A stretch of DNA of 64,000 nucleotides from NCBI GenBank assembly GCA_963973975.1, contig CAXBCF010000001.1:62001-126000 (forward strand), written 5' to 3'. The notes under the pieces are model-generated. The model was not told the DNA's origin, did no database searches, and saw only the letters and a list, made by a program, of their open reading frames with translations. The DNA comes from UBA1494_A sp963973975. GTDB lineage: Bacteria; Bacteroidota; Bacteroidia; Flavobacteriales_E; Vicingaceae. Shown in pieces: positions 34,978 through 45,596 of this stretch (position 1 is its first letter; every line of letters starts with the position of its first letter). Both the position numbers and the translations under genes were made by a program.

Positions 34978-36741
34978 TTAAAATGGGAAAAAATAGGGAA
35001 TCACAATTGAGGCAGCGATCCAAATAATAATATTTAATGGTGTACCTACTTTCAAAAAGTCGTTGTATTTATAGTTACCAGGCGCATATACCATTGCATT
35101 TACAGGATAACTAACTGGTGTCATAAATGTCAATGAACAAGCAAACATCACTGCGATTAAAAAAGGCTTTTCGCTAACTTGCATTATACTTGATAGACTA
35201 ATAACAATCGGAGCCATCAAAGCTGCTGAAGCCTTACTTGAAAGAACATTGGTTGACAAAAATGTTACTAAAAAAATTAGGCTTAATGTAATTCTTGGAT
35301 CTACCCCCCCTACCGATTCAAAAACTAAAGTTGAAATGATCTCTGCCCCACCGGTTTTTTCAAGTGCTGTCCCCATTGAAAGTACACCCGCCATCATAAA
35401 AATAACTTTCCATTCAATGGACTCATAAGCTTGTTTTGGTGTAAGCGTTGAAGTAGTTACCAATAAAAGAGCGCCAACCATGCCACTTATTAAAATAGAA
35501 GTGATGTTTAAAGCAGCTACTGTAACAACACCGATTGCAATTGTTAGCGCAATAATGGCTTTTCGATAATTTATTTTATTTGGCGAATATTCTGATAAAA
35601 GTATGAGACTATTTTGAGAAATCAGCTCATTAATCTCTTCTCGACTCGCATATACTAAAAGCAAATCTCCTTCCTTAATTTTTACATTTGAAATATCTTC
35701 TTGAATTAATTCATTTCGTTTTCTAATGGCAATTACCGAAGCATTGAATTTATTTCTAAATTTCACTTCCTTCAATGAACTATTGGCAATTAAGCTATTG
35801 GCAGGAACCATTGTTTCAAAAATCAACTTACCATCTTCTTTAGATTCTATTAAATCTTCACTTCCTGTAATTCTATAAGAAGTTGACTGTTTAAGATCAT
35901 TTAATTTTGAAGGACTAATGGCAATTTTTAAAATGTCATCTTCTTCAAGTTCTGTAGTTCGATCAAATTTAAAAAGGCTCTCTCCTTTTCTGTTGATTGC
36001 AATAATTTTTACTTCATAATCTTTTACAAGTCTGCTTTTACCAACTTGTCTGCCTATATCATTTGCTTTTTCCGAAATACTTATTTCAGTTATATAATTA
36101 TTGGATTTTACAGCGCTTAATTCATCCTTTCCTTTTCTATTTGGCAATATTAATGGAGCAATTACAAATAAATACAGCAAGCCTATGGCTAATAATATTA
36201 ATGCAGGCATTGAAAATTCGAACATCCCAAAAGGTTCGAAACCACTTTTCTTTGCGATACTGCTAACCAAAATATTGGTGGATGTTCCAATTAAAGTACA
36301 AGTGCCACCAAAAAGTGCGGCAAATGAAATTGGAATTAAAAGTTTTGAAGGGGCAATATCTGTTTCTCTACAAACTGAGAGTGCAATGGGAATTAATAAG
36401 GCAACTACCGCCGCATCATTTATAAATGCCGAAAATATAGCAGAAATCAAACAAAAAACGATTAAAGCTATAATGTAATGAATGCGTGCAATTTTAATGA
36501 TTTGACCACTTAATCCGTCGATCAAACCAGATCTGAAAACTCCGGCACTGACTACAAACATGCAACCAAGGGTTAAAGTAGCTGGATGGTTAAAGCCCGA
36601 AAAGCCCTCCTCAGGGTTTAATACTCCTGAAACTATGAACAAAGCCATAATTATAATGGAAGTAGTATCTATGGAAAAGTAATCCTTTACAAAGAGAAAA
36701 ATCCCAATCGCAATAATTCCGGCTGTGATGTATAATTCCAT
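34978..36741 (-). CDS. SLC13-family permease with TrkA-C (RCK_C) domains
   Basis: The protein has 587 residues. Two transmembrane blocks (about 1-195 and 385-587) flank a central cytoplasmic part with two TrkA_C regulatory domains (about 205-290 and 295-380; KDYEVKIIAINRKGESL and NASVIAIRKRNELIQED). The motif SFAALFGGTCTLIGTSTNIL is typical of the DASS/SLC13 ion-transporter superfamily. Substrates in the family include sulfate, citrate and dicarboxylates; here the substrate cannot be told. It is in the inner membrane. Confidence 0.9.
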   Translation of the reverse strand: MELYITAGIIAIGIFLFVKDYFSIDTTSIIIMALFIVSGVLNPEEGFSGFNHPATLTLGCMFVVSAGVFRSGLIDGLSGQIIKIARIHYIIALIVFCLISAIFSAFINDAAVVALLIPIALSVCRETDIAPSKLLIPISFAALFGGTCTLIGTSTNILVSSIAKKSGFEPFGMFEFSMPALILLAIGLLYLFVIAPLILPNRKGKDELSAVKSNNYITEISISEKANDIGRQVGKSRLVKDYEVKIIAINRKGESLFKFDRTTELEEDDILKIAISPSKLNDLKQSTSYRITGSEDLIESKEDGKLIFETMVPANSLIANSSLKEVKFRNKFNASVIAIRKRNELIQEDISNVKIKEGDLLLVYASREEINELISQNSLILLSEYSPNKINYRKAIIALTIAIGVVTVAALNITSILISGMVGALLLVTTSTLTPKQAYESIEWKVIFMMAGVLSMGTALEKTGGAEIISTLVFESVGGVDPRITLSLIFLVTFLSTNVLSSKASAALMAPIVISLSSIMQVSEKPFLIAVMFACSLTFMTPVSYPVNAMVYAPGNYKYNDFLKVGTPLNIIIWIAASIVIPYFFPF

Positions 36742-36889
36742 TTAAATCAAATTTATTAGCAATAAAATGGCAATTGTGGGATAATCTATTTCCAATCCAA
36801 CAATTTGCAAAGCTTGACTAAAAAGTAGAAAAATACTATAAATTTTGATTCTGATAGTAAGTATCAGCGTTCAATAAAAAAAGGACCAG

Positions 36890-39331
36890 CTATTTTTCTA
36901 ATTGCACTTTCATTCGTTTAATTCGATCTTCCAGTTTTTCATTTGAAAGCTTTTCTCTTAAACGGTCCACCATGATTGGAAAGGAAAAAGGACTTGGCTT
37001 GTCCAATACTTTTAATACTATCTTTTGATTTTCAATTCTTCGCATGGCTTTTCTCAAGCGCGTTTCTTCCAATTGAAACTCCAACACCTCTTCGAAAGCT
37101 TGCAAGTAGAGTAAATTATTGTTTTCTAACTCTTTAAATACTTCGAAAAATAATTGAGAGGAAGCTTGAATGTGCTTATCTGCTTTATTTTTCCCTGGAA
37201 ATCCTTTAAAAACTAAACCCGAAATTGAAGCGATGTCACGAAATCGTCGACGAGCCATTTCGGTGAAATTAATGGCAGCTTGTATGTCTTCCATCAAATG
37301 ATCTGAAGTAAAAATGGCATTATCAATCGCTAGCTCTAATGGAATTTTTTGGTCAGAAAGCAATTCAAATCCATAATCATTGAGTGCTATAGAAAAGGTA
37401 ATGGGTTTTAAAAGAGCAATTCGATAAGCAATTATTGCCGCCATACCTTCATGAACAAATCTTCCCTCAAAAGGATAAAAGAATGCATGGTATCCTTCAC
37501 GACTTTGGAAATACTCAATTAAAAATTCATTTTCATTCGGAACATGAGATCTTTCTGCCTGCTTTTCAATTAGTGGTGCAACACTCAAAAGCTCAACTTC
37601 ACTCGAAGCACCATTTTGACTCTCCATTATTTTAGTTCGAAGCATGGCAGAAAGTTGTGAAGACAATGGCATTCTTCCACCTTGCCATGAAGGCACTTTG
37701 CCTACTTTATCCTTACTTAACTTCACAATCGCTTGAACTCCTTTCAGTTGTATAAATTCTAAATTTCTGCCTGAAAACCAAAAAACATCTCCAGTTTTTA
37801 ATTTTGAAATAAACCATTCCTCAACAGTGCCAATAATTTTCCCTGACATAAATTTTATTTGAATGGCAGGTTCGCTAACTATTGTCCCGATTGACAAACG
37901 ATGTCGCATTGCAATTTTCCGATCTAAAACACGGTATTTTCCAGTTTCATCAATCTCAACTTTTTTAAATTCATCATAAGTATCCAATGATTGTCCACCG
38001 TGAACAATAAAATTCATCACCCAAAGCCATTCTTCTTCTGTTATACTCTCAAAGCAAAAGGTAGATTTTACTTCTTTAAAAATTTCAGATGGATTAAAGC
38101 CATCAGAAACTGCCAAGCTAACTAAATACTGAATTAGCACATCAAATGAACGAAAATAGGGAGTGCGTCTTTCCAATGATTTTTCTTTCATTGCTTGCCG
38201 AATAGCGGCTGCCTCAATAATCTCTAGTGAATGGGTTGGCACAAAATAAATTGTTGAAATTGCTCCTGGCTGATGACCACTTCTTCCTGCTCGTTGCATA
38301 AAACGGGCAACTCCTTTTGGACTTCCAATTTGGATAATTGTTTCAACTGGACGAAAATCAACTCCTAAATCTAAACTTGAAGTACATACTACTGCTTTTA
38401 GTTTGCCCAAATGCAAAGCTTCTTCAACCCAATCTCTCAATTCGCGACTAATAGAACCGTGATGCATGGCAATTTGCCCTGCCAAATCTGGTGCAATTTC
38501 TAAAAGTTGCTGGTACCAAATCTCCGCTTGAGCTCGAGTGTTAGTGAAAATTAAAGTCGTTTTACTTTTCTGAATAACGGGAACCACTTTTTCAAGCATT
38601 TTAATTCCTAAATGTCCTGCCCATGGAAATTTTTCAACCTCATCAGGCAGCAAGGTTTTTAAAATGATTTGCTTTTCAATTTCCGCCTTAATTAAAACGT
38701 GTTGGTTATCATTGTAACTACTCCCCAATAATACCTGAATGGCTTCTTCCATATTGCCAATAGTGGCAGAAATTCCCCAAATTTTTAATTCAGAACAAAC
38801 ATTCTTTAATCTAGAATGAGCTAATTCCATTTGCACTGCACGCTTCGAGCCTAGCAATTCATGCCACTCATCGTTTACAATGCACTTTAAATTTTTAAAA
38901 ACTTGATCGTAGCCCTTAGAAGCCAATAACAATTGCAGGCTTTCAGGAGTAGTTATTAGAATTTGGGGAATGTTTTTCTTTTGAGCTGCTCGTTCCTTGG
39001 TAGAAGTATCTCCTGTTCTTTTGCCAACTTTCCAAGGAATATCAAGCTCTCTACACGCAGTATCCAAAGCCATTTCAATTTCTTTTGCTAAGGCTCGGAT
39101 TGGAGTAATCCATATTAACTGAACTCCGACTTGATAGTCGGGTTTATTGGCATTCGCTAAATAATCAGCGAGAACTGCTAATCCTAAGGCATAGGTTTTA
39201 CCTGATCCTGTTGGTGCGTTTAACATGCCATTTTTTCCTTCAGCAAAAGCCTTCCAAGTAGCTCGCTGAAAATCAAACGGCTGCCAATTTTTAGCTGCAA
39301 ACCAATTTTCTATTTGCGTAATTGCATCCAA
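36890..39331 (-). CDS. Lhr-like DEXH helicase of the ligase-associated type
   Basis: The protein has 813 residues. Superfamily 2 helicase motifs are in order: APTGSGKT (residues 39-46), TPIRALAKE, TTPESLQLLL, DEWHE (motif II, DEXH), GISATIGN (motif III), ICTSSLDLGVDF-type motif V (VVCTSSLDLGVDF) and QRAGRSGHQPG (motif VI). The C-terminal half carries the DUF4145/WH-type Lhr extension. It matches the helicase of the four-gene ligase-associated DNA repair set, but the partner exonuclease, ligase and phosphoesterase are not beside it in this window. It acts in the cytoplasm on DNA. Confidence 0.88.
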   Translation of the reverse strand: MDAITQIENWFAAKNWQPFDFQRATWKAFAEGKNGMLNAPTGSGKTYALGLAVLADYLANANKPDYQVGVQLIWITPIRALAKEIEMALDTACRELDIPWKVGKRTGDTSTKERAAQKKNIPQILITTPESLQLLLASKGYDQVFKNLKCIVNDEWHELLGSKRAVQMELAHSRLKNVCSELKIWGISATIGNMEEAIQVLLGSSYNDNQHVLIKAEIEKQIILKTLLPDEVEKFPWAGHLGIKMLEKVVPVIQKSKTTLIFTNTRAQAEIWYQQLLEIAPDLAGQIAMHHGSISRELRDWVEEALHLGKLKAVVCTSSLDLGVDFRPVETIIQIGSPKGVARFMQRAGRSGHQPGAISTIYFVPTHSLEIIEAAAIRQAMKEKSLERRTPYFRSFDVLIQYLVSLAVSDGFNPSEIFKEVKSTFCFESITEEEWLWVMNFIVHGGQSLDTYDEFKKVEIDETGKYRVLDRKIAMRHRLSIGTIVSEPAIQIKFMSGKIIGTVEEWFISKLKTGDVFWFSGRNLEFIQLKGVQAIVKLSKDKVGKVPSWQGGRMPLSSQLSAMLRTKIMESQNGASSEVELLSVAPLIEKQAERSHVPNENEFLIEYFQSREGYHAFFYPFEGRFVHEGMAAIIAYRIALLKPITFSIALNDYGFELLSDQKIPLELAIDNAIFTSDHLMEDIQAAINFTEMARRRFRDIASISGLVFKGFPGKNKADKHIQASSQLFFEVFKELENNNLLYLQAFEEVLEFQLEETRLRKAMRRIENQKIVLKVLDKPSPFSFPIMVDRLREKLSNEKLEDRIKRMKVQLEK

Positions 39332-39462
39332 GTTATTTTTAAATTATACCAAAGTAGTATTTAAATACCGTTAATAAAATTTCTATTGGTATAAAGTATT
39401 ATAGAGGTAAAAAGTTCAAACAGACTGATGCATAAGAAAGATAAAAGCGCATAAGTCAGGAT

Positions 39463-39497
39463 AAAAAAAAAGCGATTCGCCATAGACGAATCGCTTT
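39463..39497 (-). terminator. Terminator of gdhA
   Basis: AAAGCGATTCG pairs with CGAATCGCTTT across a seven-base loop. On the minus strand the hairpin is followed by a run of T. It is 20 bases beyond the gdhA stop codon. Confidence 0.85.
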
Positions 39498-39516
39498 AAT
39501 TCAATTTAGTATTATT

Positions 39517-40890
39517 TTATACAATGCCTTGTGCAATCATAGCATCAGCTACTTTCACAAATCCAGCAATGTTAGCACCACGAACATAGTCTACAAAACC
39601 TTTGTCGTTGCATCCATAATGCACACAAGCTCTATGAATGTCAACCATAATTTCATGTAATTTCTTATCTACCTCTTCAGCTGTCCAATTATATCGCATT
39701 GAATTTTGAGACATTTCTAAACCAGAAGTTGCAACTCCACCTGCATTTGATGCTTTCCCTGGAGCAAAGAAAATTTTTGCTTTGTGAAATTCTTCAACTG
39801 CTTCTGGCGTACAAGGCATGTTAGCCCCTTCTGCAACCAAAGTAGTTCCGTTCTTAATCAATGTTTTCGCTTCTGTGTGATTTAGCTCATTTTGCGTAGC
39901 ACATGGCATTGCAATGTCGCATTTCACACCCCAAGGACGATCATTTTTAACAAACTCAGCTCCGAATTTTTTAGCATATTCTTCGATTCTTCCACGCTTT
40001 ACATTTTTCAATTCTTTAATGAAATCGAGTTTTTTGGTGTCAATTCCATTTTTATCGTAAATGTAACCACTTGAATCAGACATCGTCACTACTTTAGCAC
40101 CAAGCTCAGTCGCCTTTTCACAAGCATACTGCGCCACATTCCCTGATCCTGAAATTGCAACAACTTTGTTCTTCAATTCATCACCACGAGAAGCCAACAT
40201 TTCTTGAACAAAATAAACTGCTCCATATCCTGTAGCTTCTGGACGAATTAAAGAACCTCCAAAAGACAAACCTTTACCAGTTAAAACACCTGTAAACTCA
40301 TTTCTCAAACGCTTGTATTGACCAAACATGTAGCCAATCTCTCTTCCACCAACTCCAATATCTCCAGCTGGAACATCTGTATCAGGTCCAATGTATTTTG
40401 ACAATTCAGTCATAAAGCTCTGGCAAAAACGCATTACTTCATTGTCTGATTTTCCTTTTGGGTCAAAGTCAGCTCCACCTTTACCTCCACCCATTGGCAA
40501 AGTAGTTAAACTGTTTTTGAAAACTTGCTCGAAAGCTAAAAACTTCAATACACTTAGGTTTACTGTTGGGTGAAACCTCAAACCACCTTTGTATGGTCCG
40601 ATTGCAGAGTTCATTTGAATTCTGAATCCTCTGTTTACTTGAGCATTTCCTTTATCATCCATCCATGGCACACGAAACATAATTACACGCTCTGGCTCTA
40701 CCATTCTCTCCAATAAACTTGGAACTTGGTACTTTGGATTTTCTTCAATAAAAGGAATCACTGTTTCTGCAACTTCGTGAACCGCTTGTAAAAACTCAGG
40801 TTCATGCGAATTCTTTTCTTTTACTTTGGCAACAAAGTCGTTGATTTTCTTCTCGATGCCTGTCTTTTTTGTGCTGCTTTTTGCTGTCAT
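39517..40890 (-). CDS. gdhA: Glutamate dehydrogenase
   Basis: The enzyme interconverts 2-oxoglutarate plus ammonia and glutamate, linking nitrogen assimilation to the TCA cycle. The 457-residue length fits the hexameric, NADP-type S50 class. Visible are GGLRFHPTVN, LPMGGGKGGADFDPKGKSD (with the catalytic lysine), PAGDIGVGGREIGYMFG, and the dinucleotide-binding GSGNVAQYACEKA. The N terminus carries an extra Lys-rich stretch (MTAKSSTKKTGIEKK). It is monocistronic, with its own terminator. NADP rather than NAD use is inferred from family type. Confidence 0.95.
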   Translation of the reverse strand: MTAKSSTKKTGIEKKINDFVAKVKEKNSHEPEFLQAVHEVAETVIPFIEENPKYQVPSLLERMVEPERVIMFRVPWMDDKGNAQVNRGFRIQMNSAIGPYKGGLRFHPTVNLSVLKFLAFEQVFKNSLTTLPMGGGKGGADFDPKGKSDNEVMRFCQSFMTELSKYIGPDTDVPAGDIGVGGREIGYMFGQYKRLRNEFTGVLTGKGLSFGGSLIRPEATGYGAVYFVQEMLASRGDELKNKVVAISGSGNVAQYACEKATELGAKVVTMSDSSGYIYDKNGIDTKKLDFIKELKNVKRGRIEEYAKKFGAEFVKNDRPWGVKCDIAMPCATQNELNHTEAKTLIKNGTTLVAEGANMPCTPEAVEEFHKAKIFFAPGKASNAGGVATSGLEMSQNSMRYNWTAEEVDKKLHEIMVDIHRACVHYGCNDKGFVDYVRGANIAGFVKVADAMIAQGIV

Positions 40891-41012
40891 TTATATAAGG
40901 TTAAAATTGACTTAATAAGGGTCCAAATGTAATTAATTTTAAGATTATCCACCTTTTTTAGAGACGATTATAAGTCAATCATCTTACTTAAAATAGGTTG
41001 TTTTTTAATTCT

Positions 41013-42758
41013 TTAGGACTTTAATCCTATTCCCAATTCGTTTAACTGAGCAGAATCAAGTTCTGCTGGAGCATCAATCATTACATCTCTGCCTGCATTA
41101 TTTTTTGGAAATGCAATGTAATCACGAATAGAATCTGTTCCACCAAAAAGTGCACACATGCGGTCGAAGCCAAAAGCAATTCCCCCATGAGGTGGAGCTC
41201 CATATTCAAAGGCATCCATTAAGAAACCAAATTGAGCTTTCGCTGATTCATCACTAAATCCTAATAAGCTTAGCATTTTCTTTTGCATCACTCGATCTGA
41301 AATACGAATTGAACCTCCTCCCAACTCAACACCATTAACTACCATGTCATAAGCGTTGGCTCGAACAGCTTCAGGATTGGTTTCAATTTTGTCTAAGTCT
41401 TCCGTTTTGGGCGAAGTAAATGGATGGTGCATGGCATGAAAATGCCCAGTTTCTTCGTCTTTTTCCAATAAAGGAAAATCAATTACCCACAAAGGAGCAA
41501 AAACTTCTTTTTTTCTCAAACCCAATTCACTTCCTAAGTGCAAACGCAATGCACTCAATGCCGACCTGCTTTTTTCAGTATCTCCTGAAATTATCAAGAG
41601 TAAGTCTCCTTTAGTCGCTCCCATTTCATCTGCCCAAGTTTTAAGTTGTTCAGCAGTATAAAATTTATCGATAGATGATTTAATAGTGCCATCTTCATTC
41701 AATTTCACATACACCAATCCTTTTGCTCCAACTTGAGGTGTTTTTACAAAATCTGTCAATTGATCCAATTGTTTGCGCGTGTATTCTGCACAGTTTTTGG
41801 CGCAAATTCCCACGATTAATTCCGAATCATCAAAAACTTTAAATCCTTTGCCTTTTGCTAAGTGGTTTAATTCGTGAAATTCCATACCAAATCGAATATC
41901 TGGCTTATCAGAACCATAGTTCTTCATAGCAGTTTCATAAGTCATTCTTGGGAATTCATTGAGCTCAATTCCTTTTACAGTTTTGAAAAGATAGCGCACC
42001 ATGTTTTCAAAAGTCAGTAAGATATCTTCCTGTTCTACAAATGCCATTTCACAATCGATTTGAGTGAACTCAGGTTGACGATCGGCACGTAAATCTTCGT
42101 CGCGGAAGCATTTTACTAATTGAAAATACTTGTCATATCCAGCTACCATTAACAATTGCTTAAAGGTTTGTGGCGATTGAGGCAAGGCGTAAAACTGCCC
42201 TTGATTCATTCTAGATGGAACCACAAAATCTCTTGCTCCTTCAGGAGTTGACTTTATTAAATATGGTGTTTCAACTTCTATAAAATCCTCTTGACTTAAA
42301 TAATTTCTAACTGCTTGAGCCAACTTACTGCGCAATAAAATTTTCTCCTGAACAGGATTTCTTCTCAAATCCAAATAGCGGTATTTCATTCTCAGTTCTT
42401 CACCTCCGTCAGTTTCATTTTCTATTGTAAATGGAGGAGTTTTCGCCTTGTTCAAGACATTAATTGAACTCACCTCCAACTCAATCTCTCCTGTTGGAAT
42501 ACTTTTGTTTTTACTACTTCGCTCAATCACTTTGCCACTCACTTGAATCACATATTCTCTTCCCAAAGCTCTGGCTTCTTTGCAGAGATCAGCGTTTTCA
42601 TCCATGTTAAAAGTCAATTGTGTGATTCCATAACGGTCGCGTAAATCAACAAAAGTAAGACCACCTAAATCTCGAGATTTTTGCACCCAACCTGCAAGTT
42701 TCACCTCCTGACCAAGGTTTGACATCCTTAATTCTCCACAGTTATGCGTTCTATACAT
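41013..42758 (-). CDS. aspS: Aspartyl-tRNA synthetase
   Basis: This class II synthetase charges tRNA-Asp. The 581-residue length is normal for the bacterial type: an N-terminal OB-fold anticodon-binding domain (about 1-105), catalytic domain, the bacterial GAD insertion (about 285-415), and class motifs 2 ([19 protein letters not shown]) and 3 ([15 protein letters not shown]). The C-terminal [18 protein letters not shown] is a standard aspS ending. Whether it is discriminating cannot be told here. It is divergent from tadA over a 134-base intergenic region. Confidence 0.97.
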   Translation of the reverse strand: MYRTHNCGELRMSNLGQEVKLAGWVQKSRDLGGLTFVDLRDRYGITQLTFNMDENADLCKEARALGREYVIQVSGKVIERSSKNKSIPTGEIELEVSSINVLNKAKTPPFTIENETDGGEELRMKYRYLDLRRNPVQEKILLRSKLAQAVRNYLSQEDFIEVETPYLIKSTPEGARDFVVPSRMNQGQFYALPQSPQTFKQLLMVAGYDKYFQLVKCFRDEDLRADRQPEFTQIDCEMAFVEQEDILLTFENMVRYLFKTVKGIELNEFPRMTYETAMKNYGSDKPDIRFGMEFHELNHLAKGKGFKVFDDSELIVGICAKNCAEYTRKQLDQLTDFVKTPQVGAKGLVYVKLNEDGTIKSSIDKFYTAEQLKTWADEMGATKGDLLLIISGDTEKSRSALSALRLHLGSELGLRKKEVFAPLWVIDFPLLEKDEETGHFHAMHHPFTSPKTEDLDKIETNPEAVRANAYDMVVNGVELGGGSIRISDRVMQKKMLSLLGFSDESAKAQFGFLMDAFEYGAPPHGGIAFGFDRMCALFGGTDSIRDYIAFPKNNAGRDVMIDAPAELDSAQLNELGIGLKS

Positions 42759-42892
42759 GGCAAATTTTTTGTTGCGAAATTAGGAAAGGTAATTAAACCA
42801 TCTTATTCCAACTCTAATTTGTTAAAACATATAATTGGTTTAACAATCCTCCTCAAAAAATAAAATGATGCTTTAACTTTACAAAAAACAAA

Positions 42893-43345
42893 ATGGCAAT
42901 TCAACCTTTCGACGACAAGTATTTTATGAAACAAGCCTTGAACGAAGCAAATGCTGCTTTTGACAAGGAAGAGATTCCGATTGGTGCTGTCATTGTTTTT
43001 GAAAATCAAATAATTTCTAGAGCCCACAACCTTACTGAAACACTTAACGATGTTACTGCTCATGCAGAAATGCAAGCTTTCACAGCCGCAGCAGACTTTT
43101 TAGGCGGAAAATACCTTAAAGAGTGTACGCTTTATGTAACAATTGAGCCTTGTGTGATGTGCTCAGGCGCAGCTTATTGGACACAATTGGGAAGAATTGT
43201 GTATGGCGCAAACGATGAACGCAGTCGGATTCGCTCCATCGATAAAAAAATCTTACTACATCCAAAAACAACAATTATTGGCGGTGTAATGGCAGACGAC
43301 TGTAAAGACCTATTGCAGCTTTTTTTCGAAGAGAAAAGAAAATAA
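42893..43345 (+). CDS. tadA: tRNA-adenosine deaminase (nucleoside deaminase family)
   Basis: The protein has 150 residues. The zinc site is HAE (His57, catalytic Glu59) and PCVMC (Cys87, Cys90), as in TadA, which converts A34 of tRNA-Arg to inosine. The length and the N-terminal FMKQALNEANAAFDKEEIPI agree with TadA. Guanine-deaminase-like relatives share the motifs, but the sequence around PCVMCSGA favours TadA. It is a single gene, divergent from aspS, with no obvious terminator. Confidence 0.85.
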   Translation: MAIQPFDDKYFMKQALNEANAAFDKEEIPIGAVIVFENQIISRAHNLTETLNDVTAHAEMQAFTAAADFLGGKYLKECTLYVTIEPCVMCSGAAYWTQLGRIVYGANDERSRIRSIDKKILLHPKTTIIGGVMADDCKDLLQLFFEEKRK

Positions 43346-43562
43346 AGCTTCTCTCATTTTCTAAATTTTCTTTTAAAAAAGTTTCTCAAAGCAAATTCAT
43401 AATTCTTCTTTTCAACCTTTCGCGATTTTTATTTTAGAAAAAAAATTCTAAAATGTCTATCAATTAAAATTTTTTAAGGTTTTTAATTTATTATTTATTA
43501 GCTAATTAACTATTTTGTTTATCTTTTTAAGAAAATAATTAAACATATTCGTTGAAAAGTAA

Positions 43563-43570
43563 TATTTTTG
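43563..43570 (+). promoter_or_regulatory. -7 box upstream of the sigma-crt operon
   Basis: TATTTTTG matches TAnnTTTG perfectly, 38 bases before the sigma gene start. No TTG stands at the expected -33 distance, so the site could be activator-dependent or coincidental. Confidence 0.35.
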
Positions 43571-43607
43571 TCTAAATTTACGACATATTAATTAAACAAA
43601 ATAGATT

Positions 43608-44111
43608 ATGACTGCCATCGAATTTAACCAACAGCTATTAAGTTTTCAGAACCCACTCAAGTTTTTTGCTCTTAAATTGACTGCAGATAATGAAGATGCA
43701 GAGGATCTATTACAAGAAACTTTTTTGAAAGCATTGAAATACAAAGACAAGTTTCAAGAACAAACCAATTTAAAAGCTTGGTTGTATACCATTATGAAGA
43801 ATACCTTCATCAATAATTACAGAAGAAATGTCAGAAAGAGAACCATTATTGATACTACTGATGATGATTACTTTGTAAATTCAACAAAAAAAGTTTCTCC
43901 AATTTCTCCTGAATCAACCTACAACCACAAGGAGATTAGTAAAACAGTTGAAGAATTAAATGATGAATGTAGAATTCCTTTTCAAATGCATTTTGATGGT
44001 TACAAATACAAAGAAATCGCAGATGAGTTGGGAATGCCAATCGGAACAGTTAAAAGTCGTATTTTTCTGGCTAGAAAAAAGTTAACCGAAGTATTGAAAG
44101 ACTACGAATAA
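43608..44111 (+). CDS. ECF-type RNA polymerase sigma factor
   Basis: The protein has 167 residues with sigma region 2 (about 12-80: ADNEDAEDLLQETFLKALKY and AWLYTIMKNTFINNYRR) and region 4 (about 110-165: YKYKEIADELGMPIGTVKSR, then IFLARKKL). There is no anti-sigma gene next to it. It lies eight bases upstream of crtI, so it is transcribed with the carotenoid genes and probably controls them, perhaps in response to light or oxidative stress. That control is inference from position. Confidence 0.9.
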   Translation: MTAIEFNQQLLSFQNPLKFFALKLTADNEDAEDLLQETFLKALKYKDKFQEQTNLKAWLYTIMKNTFINNYRRNVRKRTIIDTTDDDYFVNSTKKVSPISPESTYNHKEISKTVEELNDECRIPFQMHFDGYKYKEIADELGMPIGTVKSRIFLARKKLTEVLKDYE

Positions 44112-44118
44112 ACCAACT

Positions 44119-45591
44119 GTGACTCAAGAAATTATTGTAATTGGCTCAGGCTTTTCATCTTTAGCCGCAGCCACAACGCTTGCTGACAAAGGCCAAAAAG
44201 TAAAAATTATAGAAAAAAACTCCCAGTGCGGTGGAAGAGCAAGAAGCTTTTCCGCCGAGGGTTTTAATTTCGACATGGGCCCAAGTTGGTATTGGATGCC
44301 TGATGTTTTTGAAGCGTATTTTGAAAAATTTGGCAAAAAAGTTTCTGACTATTATCAACTCACTAGATTAGATCCATCTTACCAAGTTTTTTTCGGAAAA
44401 GATAACGCGATTAATATCCCAGCTGCCTACAATGAACTTCAAACACTTTTTGAAAGTCTAGAAAAAGGCAGTTCTAAAGCATTGGATAAATTCCTCAAAG
44501 AAGCAAAATATAAATATGAAGTTGGCATGAATGATTTGGTCCATAAACCGAGTCAATCAATCCTTGAATTTGCACAATGGAAAGTGATTAGTGGAGTTTT
44601 TCGCATGCAGTTGTTTAATTCGCTTAGCAGCCATGTCAGAAAGTATTTCAAAAATGATCAACTCATCCAATTATTAGAGTTTCCAGTCCTATTTCTTGGA
44701 GCAAAACCACAAGAAACACCTGCACTTTACAGCTTAATGAATTATGCCGATATTTCACTTGGAACATGGTACCCCATGGGAGGCATGCATAAAATTGTGG
44801 AAGCCATAGTTGATTTAGCAAAAGAAAAAGGAGTTGAATTTGAGCTCAATTGCGAAGTAAAAAAATTGATAAGTGAAAATGGTAAAATCACAAAAGCAAT
44901 CACTACTAAAGGAGAATTTAAAGCTGATTATTTTGTCACCGGAGCTGATTATCACCACAGCGAACAAGATTTACTAGAAACCAAAGACAGACGTTACTCT
45001 GAAAAATATTGGGACAGTAGAAAAATGGCTCCCTCTTCCCTGCTCTTTTACTTGGGTATTAACAAGCGATTGAAAAATTTAGAGCATCACAATTTATTTT
45101 TTGACGAGTCATTTGACCAACATGCCATTGAAATTTATGATAAACCTCAATGGCCTTCAAAACCTTTATTTTATGTTTCTGCTCCTTCCAAAACTGATGC
45201 CTCTGTTGCACCTGCAGGTTGTGAAAACCTCTTTTTATTGATGCCAGTTGCACCCGATTTAAAAGATACTGAGGAGGATCGTGAACGCTATTACCATTTA
45301 ATGATGGATCGATTAGAAGTTCTAACTGATCAAGAAATACGATCACATGTTAGCTACAAACGCTCTTATGCCCACAAAGATTTTATAAGTGATTACCACG
45401 CATACAAAGGAAATGCTTATGGATTAGCCAACACTTTGAGCCAAACTGCCATTCTAAAACCTTCAATTCGAAGCAAAAAACTTAAAAACTTGTATTACAC
45501 TGGCCAATTAACAACTCCGGGCCCGGGTGTGCCTCCTTCATTAATTTCAGGTCAAGTTGTTGCTAAAGAATTGCTAAAATCAATACTTTAG
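44119..45591 (+). CDS. crtI: Phytoene desaturase (CrtI type)
   Basis: The protein has 490 residues. It starts at GTG (44119) just after the sigma gene. The N-terminal FAD motif VIGSGFSSLAAATTLADKG, followed by EKNSQCGGRARSF, and the C-terminal GQLTTPGPGVPPSLISGQVVA are standard for CrtI-type carotenoid desaturases, which convert phytoene to lycopene or neurosporene at the membrane. The number of desaturation steps cannot be told. The stop codon is five bases before crtB. Confidence 0.93.
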   Translation: MTQEIIVIGSGFSSLAAATTLADKGQKVKIIEKNSQCGGRARSFSAEGFNFDMGPSWYWMPDVFEAYFEKFGKKVSDYYQLTRLDPSYQVFFGKDNAINIPAAYNELQTLFESLEKGSSKALDKFLKEAKYKYEVGMNDLVHKPSQSILEFAQWKVISGVFRMQLFNSLSSHVRKYFKNDQLIQLLEFPVLFLGAKPQETPALYSLMNYADISLGTWYPMGGMHKIVEAIVDLAKEKGVEFELNCEVKKLISENGKITKAITTKGEFKADYFVTGADYHHSEQDLLETKDRRYSEKYWDSRKMAPSSLLFYLGINKRLKNLEHHNLFFDESFDQHAIEIYDKPQWPSKPLFYVSAPSKTDASVAPAGCENLFLLMPVAPDLKDTEEDRERYYHLMMDRLEVLTDQEIRSHVSYKRSYAHKDFISDYHAYKGNAYGLANTLSQTAILKPSIRSKKLKNLYYTGQLTTPGPGVPPSLISGQVVAKELLKSIL

Positions 45592-45596
45592 CAGCC

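Noticed and set aside
36101..36478. 125-codon frame opposite the SLC13 permease
   Set aside because: Hydrophobic codons read backwards produce long open frames; the sequence has no recognisable domain.
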